From assembly GCA_026261815.1 (NCBI GenBank), contig JAMPIT010000510.1, forward strand, positions 20,265,001-20,329,000: 64,000 nt of DNA, written 5' to 3'. The notes under the pieces were generated by a model, which was not told where the DNA came from, searched no databases, and saw only the letters and a list, made by a program, of their open reading frames with translations. Position numbers and translations under genes: made by a program. This stretch comes from Monarcha castaneiventris obscurior (taxonomy: Eukaryota > Chordata > Aves > Passeriformes > Monarchidae). This document shows positions 1 to 12,530 of this stretch, in pieces (the first letter of the stretch is position 1; each line of letters starts with the position of its first letter).

Positions 1-3000
1 TTCTTCCTCCCCGTGGATGCACCAATTGTAGATTTAGAGAGGGAGCTGACCAAGGGAATCTTCAAATCTCAGTGGAAAGTTGTGATATATCCACCTGAAA
101 GTATATGCCTGCAAACACCACTCTGCTTTCTAGATTGCTCAGATCATGGATGAGCAACACAAAAGCATTTTTTAGGATCAGCTGCTGACTTCAGTTCCAC
201 ACACTTGTGATGCTACTGTGTGAACAGAGTTTCTGTGGAGCTGCTCTCCCAAGGGATTGCTCTGCAGCTCCTCTGAGCAACCTGGGGCCTGCAGCAGAGG
301 GGACATACAGCTCTTCAGCTCTCTCTCCAGCTGATCTGGGCTCTAGGGCCTATCTCAGCCCCATCAATCATTCTACTGCATTTACTGAACCATCCAAAAC
401 TTGTCAGATAAAGTACTGTACAAATCCTTCAGGAAAAGAAGTGGTTCAGCAAGGAATGAGAACTTTCCCACGAATGAATTTGCAAAGAGCGTAAAAAACT
501 TGGCTAGACTTCAGGATCAAAGATGCCAGAGAAGATATTTTGTAGTTAGTAAATTACATGTTAGCATCTGGGCCCTACAGCACTTAAATTATCCTCAGGA
601 ATGGATTTAGATCAGTGGGGTAAACCCTTTCCGCTCTTTTCTTAGGTCAGGCTTTGTTCCTTATATTTCCCATGAGCTACTTTCAAGGATACCTTATGGT
701 GGCTGATGAGCAACAGGGAAGAATACTCAATTACCACTTTTGCATCCAGCTGAGAATGTTTCACCTCCATACCCTGTCCAGCGGCTCTTTGGTGCCACTG
801 CCTCTGATTTCCTTGACTGAGTTATTTAAGTGCAGCTGCATCAATGCAGTTGTTACAGCTAAGGAACTCAGTTCAGTGACCAGTTATTCTCCAGGGGTTC
901 CCCTGCTTCCCTCCTGGCATCGAGAACACATCCAGCTGCCCTGGAGCTGGTCTTTCTAGACAGCCTCAGTTGTGATGGTTTCCAGGGCCTGGTTCAGCTG
1001 GCCTCACCAAGATATGTCTTGCAGCAGGAGACAGCTCTTATCATTCAGGGCTTGCTCCTCTGCTCTGACTCTGAACAGCGAGTCTGCTCAAGCAGCTGCA
1101 GCGTGTCTTCTGCGCAGGTCCTGCAGCTGGTGGGAGAATTCCCATCCTCATATTGATACCGTAAATTGAGGATTTGCACTTGTGTGGTTCAGACAGGTCT
1201 TTGTAGAGAATGTCAGGTAGCAAGAGATGAAACAGAACTTTGGGATGTAGCACCTCAAGTGCACACAAGCACAGAGAAGAGCCCAGTATACAGCAGGGAA
1301 GGCCTCAGGCAATGCGAGACAGGTTTGGTGCACTGCCAAGGAGCTCACACATTTCTCATCATATGAAGGGTTATCCTTCTCTGCCCTGTGCTTTGAAACC
1401 ATGAGACTGAAGAACCAACAGAGAGACAGCAAGCTGGTTCCTGTGTTGATCCAGGTGGCCAGTAGCAGGTTGGTTCAGCTGCTCTGTGGTCCTCCTCAAA
1501 GCCCAGATCAGCAGTGATAAATAGTGCAAAAAGGGCAAACTCCTCTGTCTAATGCTCTGAGATCAGCTGTCACTTACAACTGGTCACACAGCTCTTCAGA
1601 ATATTTGGTTTTTAAGTATTTGGAGTAAAGAGAATTTTTAGTCTCAAACTTACAATGCCACAGCCATCTAGGAAACTAATCATTTTGCATAGTAGGACAG
1701 TGTTGCCTTGTTGTTGGTTTTGTCAGGGAAAGCATTTTCTCTTTGCAGAGGTAGAAGAGGAGGTTTGGAGCCAAGTCTGGTGGCTCAACTTGGATGAACA
1801 ATTTCCAGGAGTGTGTTTTGGTAAATGAGGTGGCTTATCAGAGCCTGGAGTAGTTCAGCCCTGAGTTACTGGGTTAGGAAAAAATCTCTGTAACCTCTAA
1901 GTCACTAATGTGATTCTCCAGTGGTGATAGAGAGATTTCCTGCTACCCAGGGAAGGATAGCCGAGTCAAAGCCAGGGAAATGGTCATGGCCCTGCTTGGC
2001 AAGAAATCGTGAATTAAGTGGATAATACAAGGTGCTGACCAGCAGCCTGAGTTCTTGATCCTACAGACCCACACAGAGATACTGCTCACAGATACTGCTG
2101 CCTTCTCCAGTATCTATACTTCTGTGAGAGGGTAGCAGTTCATCAGTTTAAAAACTCAATTTTCATCACCCCAAATACAAGTTCTGCATATTGTAACTAC
2201 ACTGGTGGGACAGCAGTTCTGCCTGGGGTACATGGTAAATTTCAGTGGTGTTGACAGCATCTCCCAACTCGGATTGGTGCACGCTTGAATATCCTCAGTG
2301 ACCTGAAGTTGTGTGTCAGAGTAGCTCATTGTTTGTTTTTAAATGGTGTCCTGATACATGAGCCCATTTCTTGTGTCTCTGACTCTCCAGAGGACCAAGG
2401 GGGTGATGAGCTTTGGACCACGGAGTTGCTTTAGCAATCCAAATAAAAACAAAGGTTGGGACCTCATTCGTATGAAGCGGATCCAGCTCTAGTTACCATG
2501 ACACCATGACAATCAACTTGTTTACTGCTTCAAGGTACAGTCTAAACATTCTTGGCATGTCATTTGCATAGCAATATCCAGAATGCTTTGTGTCACTCTA
2601 CTGTATTAGGGCTCTGCAAATGCCTTGAAAGGTTTCTTTACATGTATGCTTAAAGAGAAAGAAAGGAAGAGAAAGGAGAAGACAGCTTCACTTTTGGTAG
2701 CATGTTTCATACAAAGTGTAATCTAAACTGTGCGCAAAATTAAACATAAGAGCTGGATACATGACCCCCATATGTTCTGGGGAAAGAGGGAGGGGAGGTA
2801 ATTGTTCAACAGAGGGTGGAAAACAACTGAGAATATCTAGGACTCATTTTGGCAGAGTATTTAAGCATGTGCTCAACTTTAAACAGGTAACTGACTGAAA
2901 TGCAGGAAAAAGAAATAAAAAGACATGAAGAAGTGAGAAAAGTTAGATTAGTAGAAGAAGAGGGAATAACAACAGGGAGTCCACTTGGCTGTGTGAGCTG

Positions 3001-6000
3001 GCAGCACTGCAGAAGGGCCAGGATGGGTGTGTTGGCTGGGAATAGCTGGTGGGTTGGAAGGGTGCATGGGAAGCCAGTGTGGCAGTGAATGAGGCACCCA
3101 GGTAACAGCTGGCATAAACTGATGTGGTTCCTCTGCGCTGAATGGAGCTCTGCTTGCTCACCACTGCTGACAACCTGAGTGTTGGCTTCAACAGTTGAGC
3201 AAGCAGGGCTGGGAGTGAAACAGAGCCCCAGAATATCTCTGAAAGGATGGGGTCTGGGGAGAAGACAGAAACTGGAGAAAGAATTGTGATTGATGGTAGT
3301 GGATGTTCCAAAAGCCAGGAGTCAGACAGGGGGATGGGGATCTCACCAGTCAGGGCAGGCAGGAGTTCGAGGGGGTAGTGCTGGGGAGGCTGACAGCCCA
3401 GGAGGTGCTGCAAGAGCAGAACAGGCTTTTGATGTGCTGGAGCATCTCATATCAGGGTTGTGACAGATTAAGTCAGCTCTGCAAGGGGCCAGGGTAGGAC
3501 TCAGACAGGTCACAGACACCATCAAGACCATTTCACTGCAGTCACAGGCATCTAAGTAGAAGGCATGAGGTCCAGCAGGTTTGAATGGCAACATTCCAGC
3601 TGTCTTGTCTTCCCTCTGTGCCCATAGCAAATCTAGGCTCAGGACTGGTCATGCTCAAAAGAGCATCTTGATGGCCAGGAGCTAAGGAGAGGAGTTTCCC
3701 ACATTATCAGCTTTCATTTACCTACCCCCTAGTACAGTGTGGTGTCCAGCTCAGGCACTAAAGAAAACTCAGATTTGACATGGTGGCATCAAACACAAAT
3801 ATCTCTTGTGGATTCAGTGAATCTCTCAGACTCTGGTTAACTCAGAGATCAAAGCTGGTTTTCTCTAGAGGAAGGAATTTATGGAGAGGCGTGATAACAT
3901 TTCTGCATCTGCTACAAAAAACAATCTGCAATCCCATACACTGCTCATAGCTGAGACCACGGGAATAGACTCAGGAGAGAACCCACATCAGATGTGAACA
4001 GCTTGCTCAGAAGGATAGCCTTTACAGATCAGGCATCTCTGCTACCTCCAGCAGAACACCAGTGAAAGGGTCTGAAAGGGTCCTGTCTAGTGTGAAGGTT
4101 GGAGAGCAGACTGAATGAAAGGCTCCCAGGTGTGTATTTGTGTCACTCCTCAGGTAACAGCCTCTGCTTCATTCATTCCATGTATCTCCTTTGCACCACC
4201 TGGCTTGTGGAGGCCTTTTCTCCCCAGAGTTACTGATTCCTGTAAACTTGCTTTGGGTTTGTATCATACTAAGTGCAAAATTACTATGACTTTAAAGAAA
4301 ACCTAAACAACATACGTACACATACGTTACCATTCTATGCTCAATGTTCTACCATGCTATGCTTAATCCTTCTGCTCTGCCTTGCACACTACAAGCCACC
4401 CAAACACCTGCATGTGTTGCAGGTCTGTACAAATCATCTACTATTATTTGATATGTACCTGAGATTAGACTGAGAACGGGGTTCCAAAAAAAAATGTGTG
4501 ATCCAAGACACTGCAGACTTTTGTAGTTTACCCAGACCAGGATCAGTCAAGTACAGGCAGTTAGTCCCCCATGCAGGATATTTAAATACTTCAAAATAAA
4601 TCTAAATCCAGATTTATTTGCAGTCACATCTACCATGTATTCTCTCCTACAGTCTGGTTGTATCTGTCTTCTCTGCTTGTGTTTCCAGGTGTAAATTCAC
4701 TTGTCAAGAACCATTTGATGTGCCTGGATGCGTGCCTACTGCTATTTCAGATGTACCAGGGTACCTGACATCCTCATCAGGCTGACAGAAGGGCCTTATC
4801 AGCTGCAGACCCTTCTGGAGCAGTGACTGAAGCCAATCCAGACCAGATATTCCCACCCAAGATCTAACATCTTAGTACACACCTGTGTTCAAGCATGGGA
4901 GCCACCGCCCATCTAGCTGCAAAGTGGATGCAGCACTTTTTAAAAGTAAAATAATGTACTCATAGTCTGTGACTGATGCTAATAATTTTCATAGTTGGAA
5001 ACCTGAGGCTGAGGAAAAGAATAAACACAGATCTGACAGGTGTGACTGTCTCCAAGGCACGTTTTGGATCCATACTGAGATTCTATTGACGTGTTTTTTC
5101 CAATTTGGTCCATATAGACTGGTGGCAAATATGTGATCAAAATGTACTATTTTCCATGTGTTCTTTGTTGGCAACAAACGTAACAGAAAATACCAAGAAG
5201 GAAAGGAGAAATTAAAGAAGGTTGCAGCAGAATGAGAAACGGGGTATAGCAAACTTAGGAAGGAAGAGTTTTCCTTTTTACTATAATTGTTACTTCTGTT
5301 TTTAGTTAGCCAGTTAGTTTGGATTTTATTTATAGATGCCATATAAATATATATAATAGAGTATACAGAGTAGTTCCAGGGTAGTCAGCTGTCCAGCACC
5401 AGGCAGCCACTCCTGTAGAGCTACAGCCATATTAAGCATCAGGCCCAGCCATTTGCTGTCATCATCAGTGTCAGTATCCTAGGAGATGTCCTGATCTTGC
5501 ATAATTACATCCTGATAAATGAGTACTTTGTGTTCATTGCAAAAACACTTTCAAAATTAATGTAATTGAGAGATAGCTGCTGTTGATGTACCTGCCTTCA
5601 AATCATTAGGAATATCATACAAAACTATTTTATTTAGGATCTTTTGTTAACACACACCTATATTTTAAAGTAATCACACTCAGAGACCAAATTATATTGT
5701 CATTAGAGAATCAAATTTCAGAGCTGCCCTCAGGAACCTAAGGATTAAAAATGAATCCTTGTCATCCCAGTAAATTAATAGGTAAGATTCACTCAAGTAA
5801 ACAAGAGTGAAAGAAAAACACCCACAATGTAATGCTATTCCAAAGCAGAAAGTCCATTTACTCTAAACACTATTCCAGAGCCATGGGGCCAGCTCAGAGC
5901 TGTCACTGTGCAAATACATTAACCGCAGATAAACGGAATTATAGAATTCCTGGGTTAATAATACTAGTTCTGTGGTTAAGAGCAACAACATTTAAAATAC

Positions 6001-8630
6001 CAATGCATGTTTCCAACTGTAAACCTGTTTGATGCAGCCTTTATGTGGAGCAAAATGAGGCTGAGAGATAAAAATAAAAACCCCATTCATGTAAAAGCCA
6101 AATAATGCAAATTAATATTAAGTAGTTGTAAGTACACAGGTAATCGATGTTGAAAAGATTCTTCATTCCAAACCTTTGGTTTTTTCCAAGGTATCCATAC
6201 CGTGTTCACATTTTTTGCCTGTGAAAGGAGAGTGGTTGCATATGTGATGAGATGGGGTGTGGGACACCAAAATTCAGCAATACCAGTGTGTGGAAAAGAA
6301 AGCCCAGCAACATCCTTTGTCCTCCTTTCCCTGCCAGGACAGCCACCTTTGCTCTGGCTTAAAGCTTTGATTGCATCCAAAGAGTCTCCTCTCTGCATGC
6401 TAGGGCACAAGTAATTCAACTTTAAGACAGAAATACAATCAAAAAGTGGAAAATATTCAAACTCCCTTTGTGCATTTATAAATCTGCTTCCCGCTGGAAT
6501 CAGGTGAGACTGAGCATTTTAGATGCTAAAATGCTTAAGTAACTTTCAGAAATCTGCTGCCAAAATGGCTTGAGATAGAAAGTTGAAAATTGGCATGTTA
6601 TGACATTCGCTTTAGCAGAGGTGCCCACGCTCTTCCCACAGCAAAATGACTTTAATTTGCCCAACCTCAGAGTCCTTGAAAATGACACTCTGAGCATTTG
6701 CTGTAATGATTTCTCACTAAATTAGAAAAATGCCCAACTAAGGAGGGATTATCTCTGCATGTGGATGTGGCATAATGACTGTCAAGTGCACTGAGAGCCC
6801 CACTGGGCTTTGCAAGGTACACAGGGTCTGCAGCAGAGGCCAGTGTGCATCAGAGAATATTAATACTGTCTTGTTGGGGCCATCCATTGTGATACTCCAC
6901 TGCTGTTCAGACAAAATTATACCATACAAGGGAATTCTCTTTGCTACTTTACATATATGAGGTACATTTTAGAGCTGAGGATTAGTTCCAAATTGTCTGG
7001 CTGACAAACTCAGTCCATAAAGGATGCAGTCACATGTGTGCCCCACACTCTCTGTAATGTGTGCTCTGACTGAGACAGCATCACTACAAGACTCTTCCTT
7101 GCAGCCCACAGCCGCTGTGCCTGCAGTGAGGATGTGATAGTGAACTTGGTCCTGCACGCCCATAAAATTTCCCAGCTGCTCCCTCGGATCCCAGCAGCTC
7201 TGGTTCCTCAGAACAAAATGTGTTTGTCCACAAGGCACTGTTTCTCTGCCAGGCATGCTGCTCCCCAGGTTTCACAGGGAGTGAGGAGCAAGCTGGGAGG
7301 GCAGTGCCACTGCCTCAACATCCCTATCACAGCGCTGAGAAACTGTCCCCATCTGTCTCTGCTCAGCCTCAAAACTGGAGTGTGAGGAGGCACATTTTGT
7401 ACATCAGAGCTTACGCCATGGAGGACCAGAGACATGGTGGGAATGTGCTGGCAGACAAGGACGTTGAGAGCTTCAGCACAACCGCCTCGATACCACTCCA
7501 ACAGCAGCACTCAAATGCTCAGTGCTGGTGCTCCTGGCATCTCCCTGCCAGCCAGCTGGCTCAGGCCCATGCTGCCCAACAGGCACGAGGAGCACACACA
7601 CACGCCTCCACGGGTGCCCGCTGGCTTCAGTGCCCGTGCTCTGTAAGAGCATGCCAGACCCCTCACTAAACCTACATTAGGCTGTCTCTGCCTCTATTTT
7701 GCAATGACTTTTCCAAACAAGTCTGGTAAATGTGAGCAGGATGGGAGGTGAGTGCTGGAAAGTCTACAGGGCCCTGCTGTGCCAATTAGGGTCCTCTGAG
7801 GGGTCTTTTCTGTTGAAACTGGTCCACTGGGGAAAAAAGGGCATACAGGGAACATTATGGGGCCAAGCACCAGGCAAGACTGGCTCACTCTTGTTTCAAG
7901 GCCAGATTTTGGTTTCAAACCTGCCAAATTCATCCCCAACAGTCAAAGTACAAGGAGCCAGGAAGATGCTGCCCATGGGGTGTCCTAACTATGAGCTTGC
8001 CCTGCCATCCCATCTCAGCTGGATAATGTGGGAAGCCAGAGGAGGAAGCAGAGATGGAGAGGTGAGAGGTCTGAGAATCCCAGGAGTCAGTGGGTGAAGG
8101 AAGGAGCCTGAACACTTTGTCCATGTGCCCCAATCTTGATAATGCAGCTGCCTGGTGTCATCAAGTTCTTGCAACTTTCAGACAGAGGAACACAAATCAG
8201 GCCAGTCACAGCAGGGTGAGAGTACTGCTTTGTGCCTATCCTGTGCTGTCATGTCTAATGGTTCCCCCCCACACCTCACATCATGCTGAGTGTCCAGAGA
8301 GGTCCACAGTGTGCCGTGGGCTGCAGGGTCATACTCTGCACTCATCCATGGGGTGGAGTTGCAGGAGCCGATAGATCTCCTGGACCCACAGCTATACAAG
8401 GGGACCTGGGAAGGCTGAAGGGTGACACATTTGTTTTATGGACAGGACTTGATGTTGTCCTAGCCTTGGCAATTTTACCTGCTCTGCCTTTACCCTTGGT
8501 GCCTCGGGATCGCAAACCCACAGCTTCCCACACCAACTTCAGCCTGTGTGCGGAGCTGTGTTGACCTTCTCCACGGGGATTTTTCATGAGGGACAACATC
8601 TCCTTTCCTTGCTCTTCCCTGTGCGTGTTT
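1..8630. other. Noncoding flank 3' of GSX1
   Basis: No gene can be supported in this stretch. The open frames are short, overlap on both strands and show no recognisable domain. The composition is ordinary AT-leaning vertebrate intergenic DNA, with a few low-complexity patches such as the purine run near 2,652 to 2,683. In other vertebrates PDX1 lies on this side of GSX1, but no PDX1-type homeobox is seen, so PDX1 must lie beyond the left edge if synteny is kept. A canonical POU octamer (ATGCAAAT) next to TAAT cores sits at 6,105 to 6,117. Confidence 0.75.
2652..2683 (+). repeat. Purine-only low-complexity tract
   Basis: A run of about 30 bases made almost only of A and G (units such as GAAA and GGAAGA). 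It is simple-sequence DNA with no coding sense. Confidence 0.6.
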
Positions 8631-9561
8631 CGGACATGCTCTGGGATGAAAATCAGGTCCCGTCCCGGTACGGGCAGGAACCGACAGTAGCCAGGGACCC
8701 AAGCGCATTTCCCGGATTGCAGGGCATTAAACCCGCCTTGCCAGGCTGTGCAGCTCTGCGGGGAGAGCCGAGGCATCGGCTGCCGATGCAGGGACGGCCG
8801 CTGCACCCAACGATAATCGTCCCCGTGAGCCTGAACGGAGCGGGAGTCCCGGCACAAGGGGCTTTTTCCCGCAGGAACGGAGCGGCGGCGGGAGGGCCGG
8901 GCTCGGGGGGTCCCGCACCCGAGGAAGTTGATGCCAGTCCGGCCCCGTGCCACCGCTTGTGGCACCCCCGGGGCTGCGGGACCTCTGGGCTGCTTCCGAC
9001 GGGGCTCCCAGCGAGGCGCCGGGACGAGTCACCGCCCGTAAAAACCGGCAGACGGCTGCCGGGAGCGGGGCTGCTGGAACCCGCTGGCCGCCATGGAGGC
9101 AGCCCCAGCAGGGCCGGCCCCGGCAGCAGCCCGGAGGGTGAGCGGGAGGCTGGGGCAGTCAGTCCTGCCTGGCTGGCGGCGGCGGCATCGGGAGAGAGGA
9201 GCCGAGTCCCGCCGTCAGCCAGGTGTTTATACTGACCTACAGCCGTAGGCAGACTTGCGGCTGGGATGGGAGCGAAAGGTGCTCAGCTCAGCCTCTCCCC
9301 GGCCCGATCTTTAGCTCGGCGGGGAGGACCGAGAGAGCCCCCGGGATCGGAGGCAGGGGTCCCCCGCAACCCGTACCTTCAGCTGGACACGGAGAAAGGA
9401 AGAGTCCCCCCCTCATCTGCCCTGGCCCGGGTGGGCGAGTCCCGGCGCCGAGCTGCGGCGGAGAGGGTTGGAGAGCGGCGGTGCTCCCAGCGCACGCCCG
9501 CGGGAGCCGAGTGGCTGCTTTCTACGCGAAGGGAAGGAAATAAACCACCAACGAGCTTTTA

Positions 9562-9628
9562 TTCTTATCATAATCATTATTATCATTGTCATCATCGTTT
9601 CTCTGCACATAAATAAATAAATAAATAT
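9562..9628 (+). repeat. AT-rich simple repeats (ATT/ATC and AATA)
   Basis: An imperfect trinucleotide run of ATT and ATC units at about 9,562 to 9,600 is followed by a short (AATA)n run at about 9,610 to 9,628. They form an AT-rich gap inside the GC-rich island downstream of GSX1. They may fall in a long 3' UTR of GSX1 if the proximal poly(A) signal is not the main one. Confidence 0.65.
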
Positions 9629-9984
9629 CTCCCGCGGTGAGGGAGTGGGACGGAACGGTACAACCACAGCTGTGCGCCCGGCAGGGACGGAGTCAAAACA
9701 AAACCGGGAACAATTTTGGAGAGGAAAAAAAAGAAAAAAATAGGAAAAGATGATAACTCAAACAGCCTTCAACCCTCCCCGTCCGTCCGCCCGCTTTTGG
9801 GCACCGCCGGGTTAGCAGAGGGAGCCCGGGATAGCATCCCTCCAGGCGGGCGCACCGGCGCAGCGTCCGCGCCCGTCTCGGTGCGCGGGGAGGTCTGCGA
9901 GAAGCTTCCCGGGCTCCGGGCGGCTTCTGAGGGGAGACAAGTGAGAGAGCACTATGGGGGGACGCCTGGGGTCCTAGGGAGGGG

Positions 9985-9990
9985 TTTATT
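9985..9990 (-). terminator. Candidate GSX1 poly(A) signal
   Basis: The plus strand reads TTTATT, so the minus strand carries the canonical AATAAA about 190 bases past the GSX1 stop codon. Use of this site would give a 3' UTR of roughly 200 bases. A second AATAAA on the minus strand lies at 9,558 to 9,563 and would give a longer 3' UTR. Which one is used cannot be told from sequence. Confidence 0.5.
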
Positions 9991-10180
9991 TACAACAGGG
10001 TGCCGGGACACCCGTCCCCCTGGGCGGGGGTCTAGAAAGGCGAGAATGTCCTTCGTAAATTACACAAATGATACAAAACGGTATAAAATCCTTCGACTGC
10101 ATGTCAGCACCGGGGCAGGCAGGACTCCCTCCCCTGCTTTCGCCACAGTTCCTGCGGAGCCGGGGTGGGCGTGCGGATGG

Positions 10181-11359
10181 CTAGGGGGTGACTGCGAGAC
10201 CTCTGTCGTCCTTCCCCGAGGAGGACGGCGACATGCGCAAGTCCTCGTCGTCCTCCGAGCACTTAGTGGTGGAAAGGGACGAGCATTTGCAGCTGTGGCC
10301 GCCCCCCCCGCCCCGGTGTGAGCTACTTTTGCCTTCTTTCTTGTGCTTGACCCTTCGGTTCTGGAACCAGATCTTCACCTGCTTCTCGGAGAGGTTCAGG
10401 TAGGTGGCGATCTCGATTCGCCGCAGCCGGGAGAGGTACATGTTGGAGGCGAACTCCCTCTCCAGCTCCAGGAGCTGCGTGCTGGTGAATGCGGTGCGCA
10501 TCCGCTTGCTGCTGGGCAGCTGGCTGGACGTGCTGTCTGGGAATGGACAGGAGCGCACCGTCAGGACCTGCCGGACCCTCCGCCGCCCGCCCCGCAGCGC
10601 CGGGCACTCGCCGTTCCCTCTGAGCCCTCCTTGCCGCCCACTCTGCGGGGCCGCAGCCCCTCCTCCTCCCCGGGGGCCCTGGCTGCTGCCAGGCTGGAGT
10701 CCGAGCTCACTGGGGTACCGCGGCCGCCTCTCCCCGTACGCACAGCCTGGATGGGAGGCTCGGCGGGCAGCACGGGGGCTTCCCCTCCGCACCGTCCGGG
10801 GCACGGACAGAGAGGAGTGCCGGGACTCCCCGTCCAGTATCCGTGCGCTGGGCAGGCACCCCCCCTCCCCAGGTGTCTCCGGCAGGCTTCCCCGGGATCC
10901 CCATCACCTCCCGGCAGCTCCCACCGCTGTCACGCAGGCATGCAGCCCCCGCTCCCCCCTGCCCGCCTTACCCACGGAGATGCAGTGGAACTGCCGGGGG
11001 TCGGGCAGCGGGTACGCGCCCTGGTAGAGCGCCGGTGCGTGCCCGACGCTGACGGTGGAGACGGAGTGCTGCTGGCGGGCCAGGGGCGAGTGGCAGTACT
11101 GGGAGCCGAAGGGAGGGAAGGAGGCCTTGATGAGGGGGATAGCGGGCGGCGGCGGGTGCAGCTGGGAGGCGGTGACACAGAGCGGGCAGACGCAGAGCAG
11201 CCCTGCCTTGCGAGCGTGGCAGGCGCCGGCCGGCAGCCCGGGCAGCGGGTGCGAGGGGTGCACGGCGTAGGGGAAGAGCGGCGGCGGAGGGCTGCCCTCC
11301 CCCTTCTTCTCGCCCGCCTCCCGCAGCACCAGCGAGTCCACCAGGAAGGAGCGCGGCAT
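10181..11359 (-). CDS. GSX1: GS homeobox 1 transcription factor, two coding exons
   Basis: GSX1 is a nuclear homeodomain transcription factor of the ParaHox group. In vertebrates it acts in patterning and neurogenesis of the ventral forebrain, hindbrain and dorsal spinal cord. The coding sequence joins 11359 to 10972 (388 bases) and 10536 to 10181 (356 bases), giving 247 residues plus stop. The start is the ATG beginning [10 protein letters not shown], a SNAG-like repressor motif shared by GSX proteins. Residues about 47 to 65 hold the conserved Cys-rich [15 protein letters not shown] stretch. The hexapeptide-like region before the splice site ends in FHCISV. The homeodomain (about residues 139 to 198) has [18 protein letters not shown] in helix 1 and [13 protein letters not shown] in helix 3, with Gln50. 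The tail ends in [14 protein letters not shown], which separates GSX1 from GSX2 (GSX2 ends differently). The intron splits a GAC codon with a GTAAGG donor and TTCCCAG acceptor. Human GSX1 is 264 residues by recall, so this copy is slightly shorter, with a reduced glycine run and no long alanine run. Identification is firm. Confidence 0.97.
10537..10971 (-). other. GSX1: GSX1 intron
   Basis: This 435-base, GC-rich intron interrupts GSX1 after the first base of a codon (phase 1). On the minus strand it starts GTAAGGCGGG and ends CCATTCCCAG. It sits ten residues ahead of the homeodomain, the usual place for the GSX intron. Both neighbouring frames run open into it for a while, which would give wrong extended products if the splice were ignored. 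Confidence 0.93.
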
Positions 11360-11439
11360 GGCCCCGCGCAGCCCCCGCGCAGGGCCCGCTCGGCGCCGCT
11401 GGCCAGCCCGAGTGGTGCTGAACGGCGCCCGCCGCCCGC

Positions 11440-11446
11440 TTAAATA
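11440..11446 (-). promoter_or_regulatory. GSX1: TATA-like box of GSX1
   Basis: The minus strand reads GCTATTTAAGC, an AT-rich core in otherwise very GC-rich DNA, about 80 bases ahead of the GSX1 ATG. If it works as a TATA box, transcription would start near 11,412 with a 5' UTR of about 50 bases. Position and isolation support it; no experimental start is known to me for this sequence. Confidence 0.5.
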
Positions 11447-11461
11447 GCGCCCGCGCCATGT

Positions 11462-11600
11462 GATGGCGGCGCCGGGCGCTCAATGGGCTTTCTGTGGCTC
11501 TTCTCTTGGCATTCACGCCGCACGCTCCCTCATTATTTCCCTTGTTAACTAAATGAACTGCATAATGTACTCTATTCTTGTCGACCCCACCCACGCCGTA
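11462..11600 (-). promoter_or_regulatory. GSX1: GSX1 proximal promoter, AT-rich block
   Basis: Directly upstream of the TATA-like box the GC-rich island gives way to an AT-rich block. It contains CATTA, TTAACTAAATGA and ATAATG cores (homeodomain-type) and CCTTGTT (SOX-like). Such a block inside a CpG island close to a homeobox promoter is a common sign of conserved regulatory sequence and would allow autoregulation. This is motif-based inference. Confidence 0.35.
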
Positions 11601-12530
11601 GCAGGCGGCCTCTCCCCTCCTCTCCCTTTGGCGGGGTTATTTTCTCATTCTCTCGCGATTTAATATTCTTTTCTTTCTCTTTATCGCTCTCCTTCGCTTT
11701 CAGCCCAGCTTTCAGCCCGCTCCCACTTGTTTATTTTGCCGGCTGCAGCCGCGGTCTCCGCCGGCGCCAGCTTCCCCTGGCAGCCCCCCGTGCCTTTCCC
11801 ACCTGTGGCACCAGGTCGGCCCCCCGGTGCCGGCGGCCTCTCTCTGTCCCCTCGCCTCCGGGATGCCTCTTCCCCACTACCTCGCCCGCCGCCTTCCCCA
11901 GCCCCGCGTCTTTGTTCTCAGCCTGGGTCCTGGACCTGCCACTTGCCGCTGTCGCCGCCGTCGGGCGAAAGCCCCGGCCACAGGGATGTGCCAGCCGGTG
12001 CTCCACCAGCACGGACATCCGCCCGGCCTCTGCTTGGGCGTGGGCGCCCGGGCATAGCTATCGGGCACGGAGCGCCACAGGCATCGCGGCTGCCCCGGTG
12101 CGGGTACAGCAAACCCCACACGCAGAGACTGCTCCGTGCCGGCGGCACCCGAGAAGGGAGAAGAGGCGCTCGGCGCATTCCGCATGTCTGTACACCTGGT
12201 CCCTGTGCCCAGTCCCAGCGGTAGCACCTGCCATGGCACCGCGGCACCGTGGCACCCCACATGCTGCAGCCCCGGCCCCGGCCGCCACCAAGCCGAGCCA
12301 GCCCGACCCGGCACAAGCGCGCCGGGAAGTCCCCGGGGCTGTGGTGACCACAGGGAAACGGCTTATTTTTCCCGAACGATGAGATTTAACTTAAACACTG
12401 CGGCGGTGTCTGGATGTCTTAGCACAGGGATCTGCGAAGGTCACAGCGGTCCCCAAAGCGGGAGCGCGTTCGTGGGAGCTAAGGCGCACCGGCGCTGCCC
12501 CGTGCAGCGGCTCCCCGCGTCCCGCGCCCT

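Larger units (their letters stand above)
8630..12530. other. CpG island spanning GSX1
   Basis: CpG dinucleotides and GC content rise sharply near 8,630 and stay high to about 12,530, with short AT-rich dips near 9,540 to 9,640 and 10,030 to 10,090. The island covers the GSX1 3' region, both exons, the intron and the promoter. A large unmethylated-type island over a whole developmental homeobox gene is typical of Polycomb-regulated loci in vertebrates; the Polycomb link is inference. The bounds are by eye. Long open frames on both strands here result from low stop-codon density in GC-rich DNA. Confidence 0.8.

Noticed and set aside
8546..9235. Plus-strand open frame of 229 codons
   Set aside because: It runs from ordinary sequence into the CpG island with a change of composition inside the frame. 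No domain is visible and other frames there are equally open.
1..10180. Search for PDX1 or CDX2 homeobox exons in the left flank
   Set aside because: No second homeodomain pattern is found; these genes must lie outside.
10343..11443. Plus-strand open frame of 366 codons across GSX1
   Set aside because: It lies wholly antisense to the two GSX1 exons and intron. Its length comes from GC-rich DNA with few stops and the protein has no recognisable domain.
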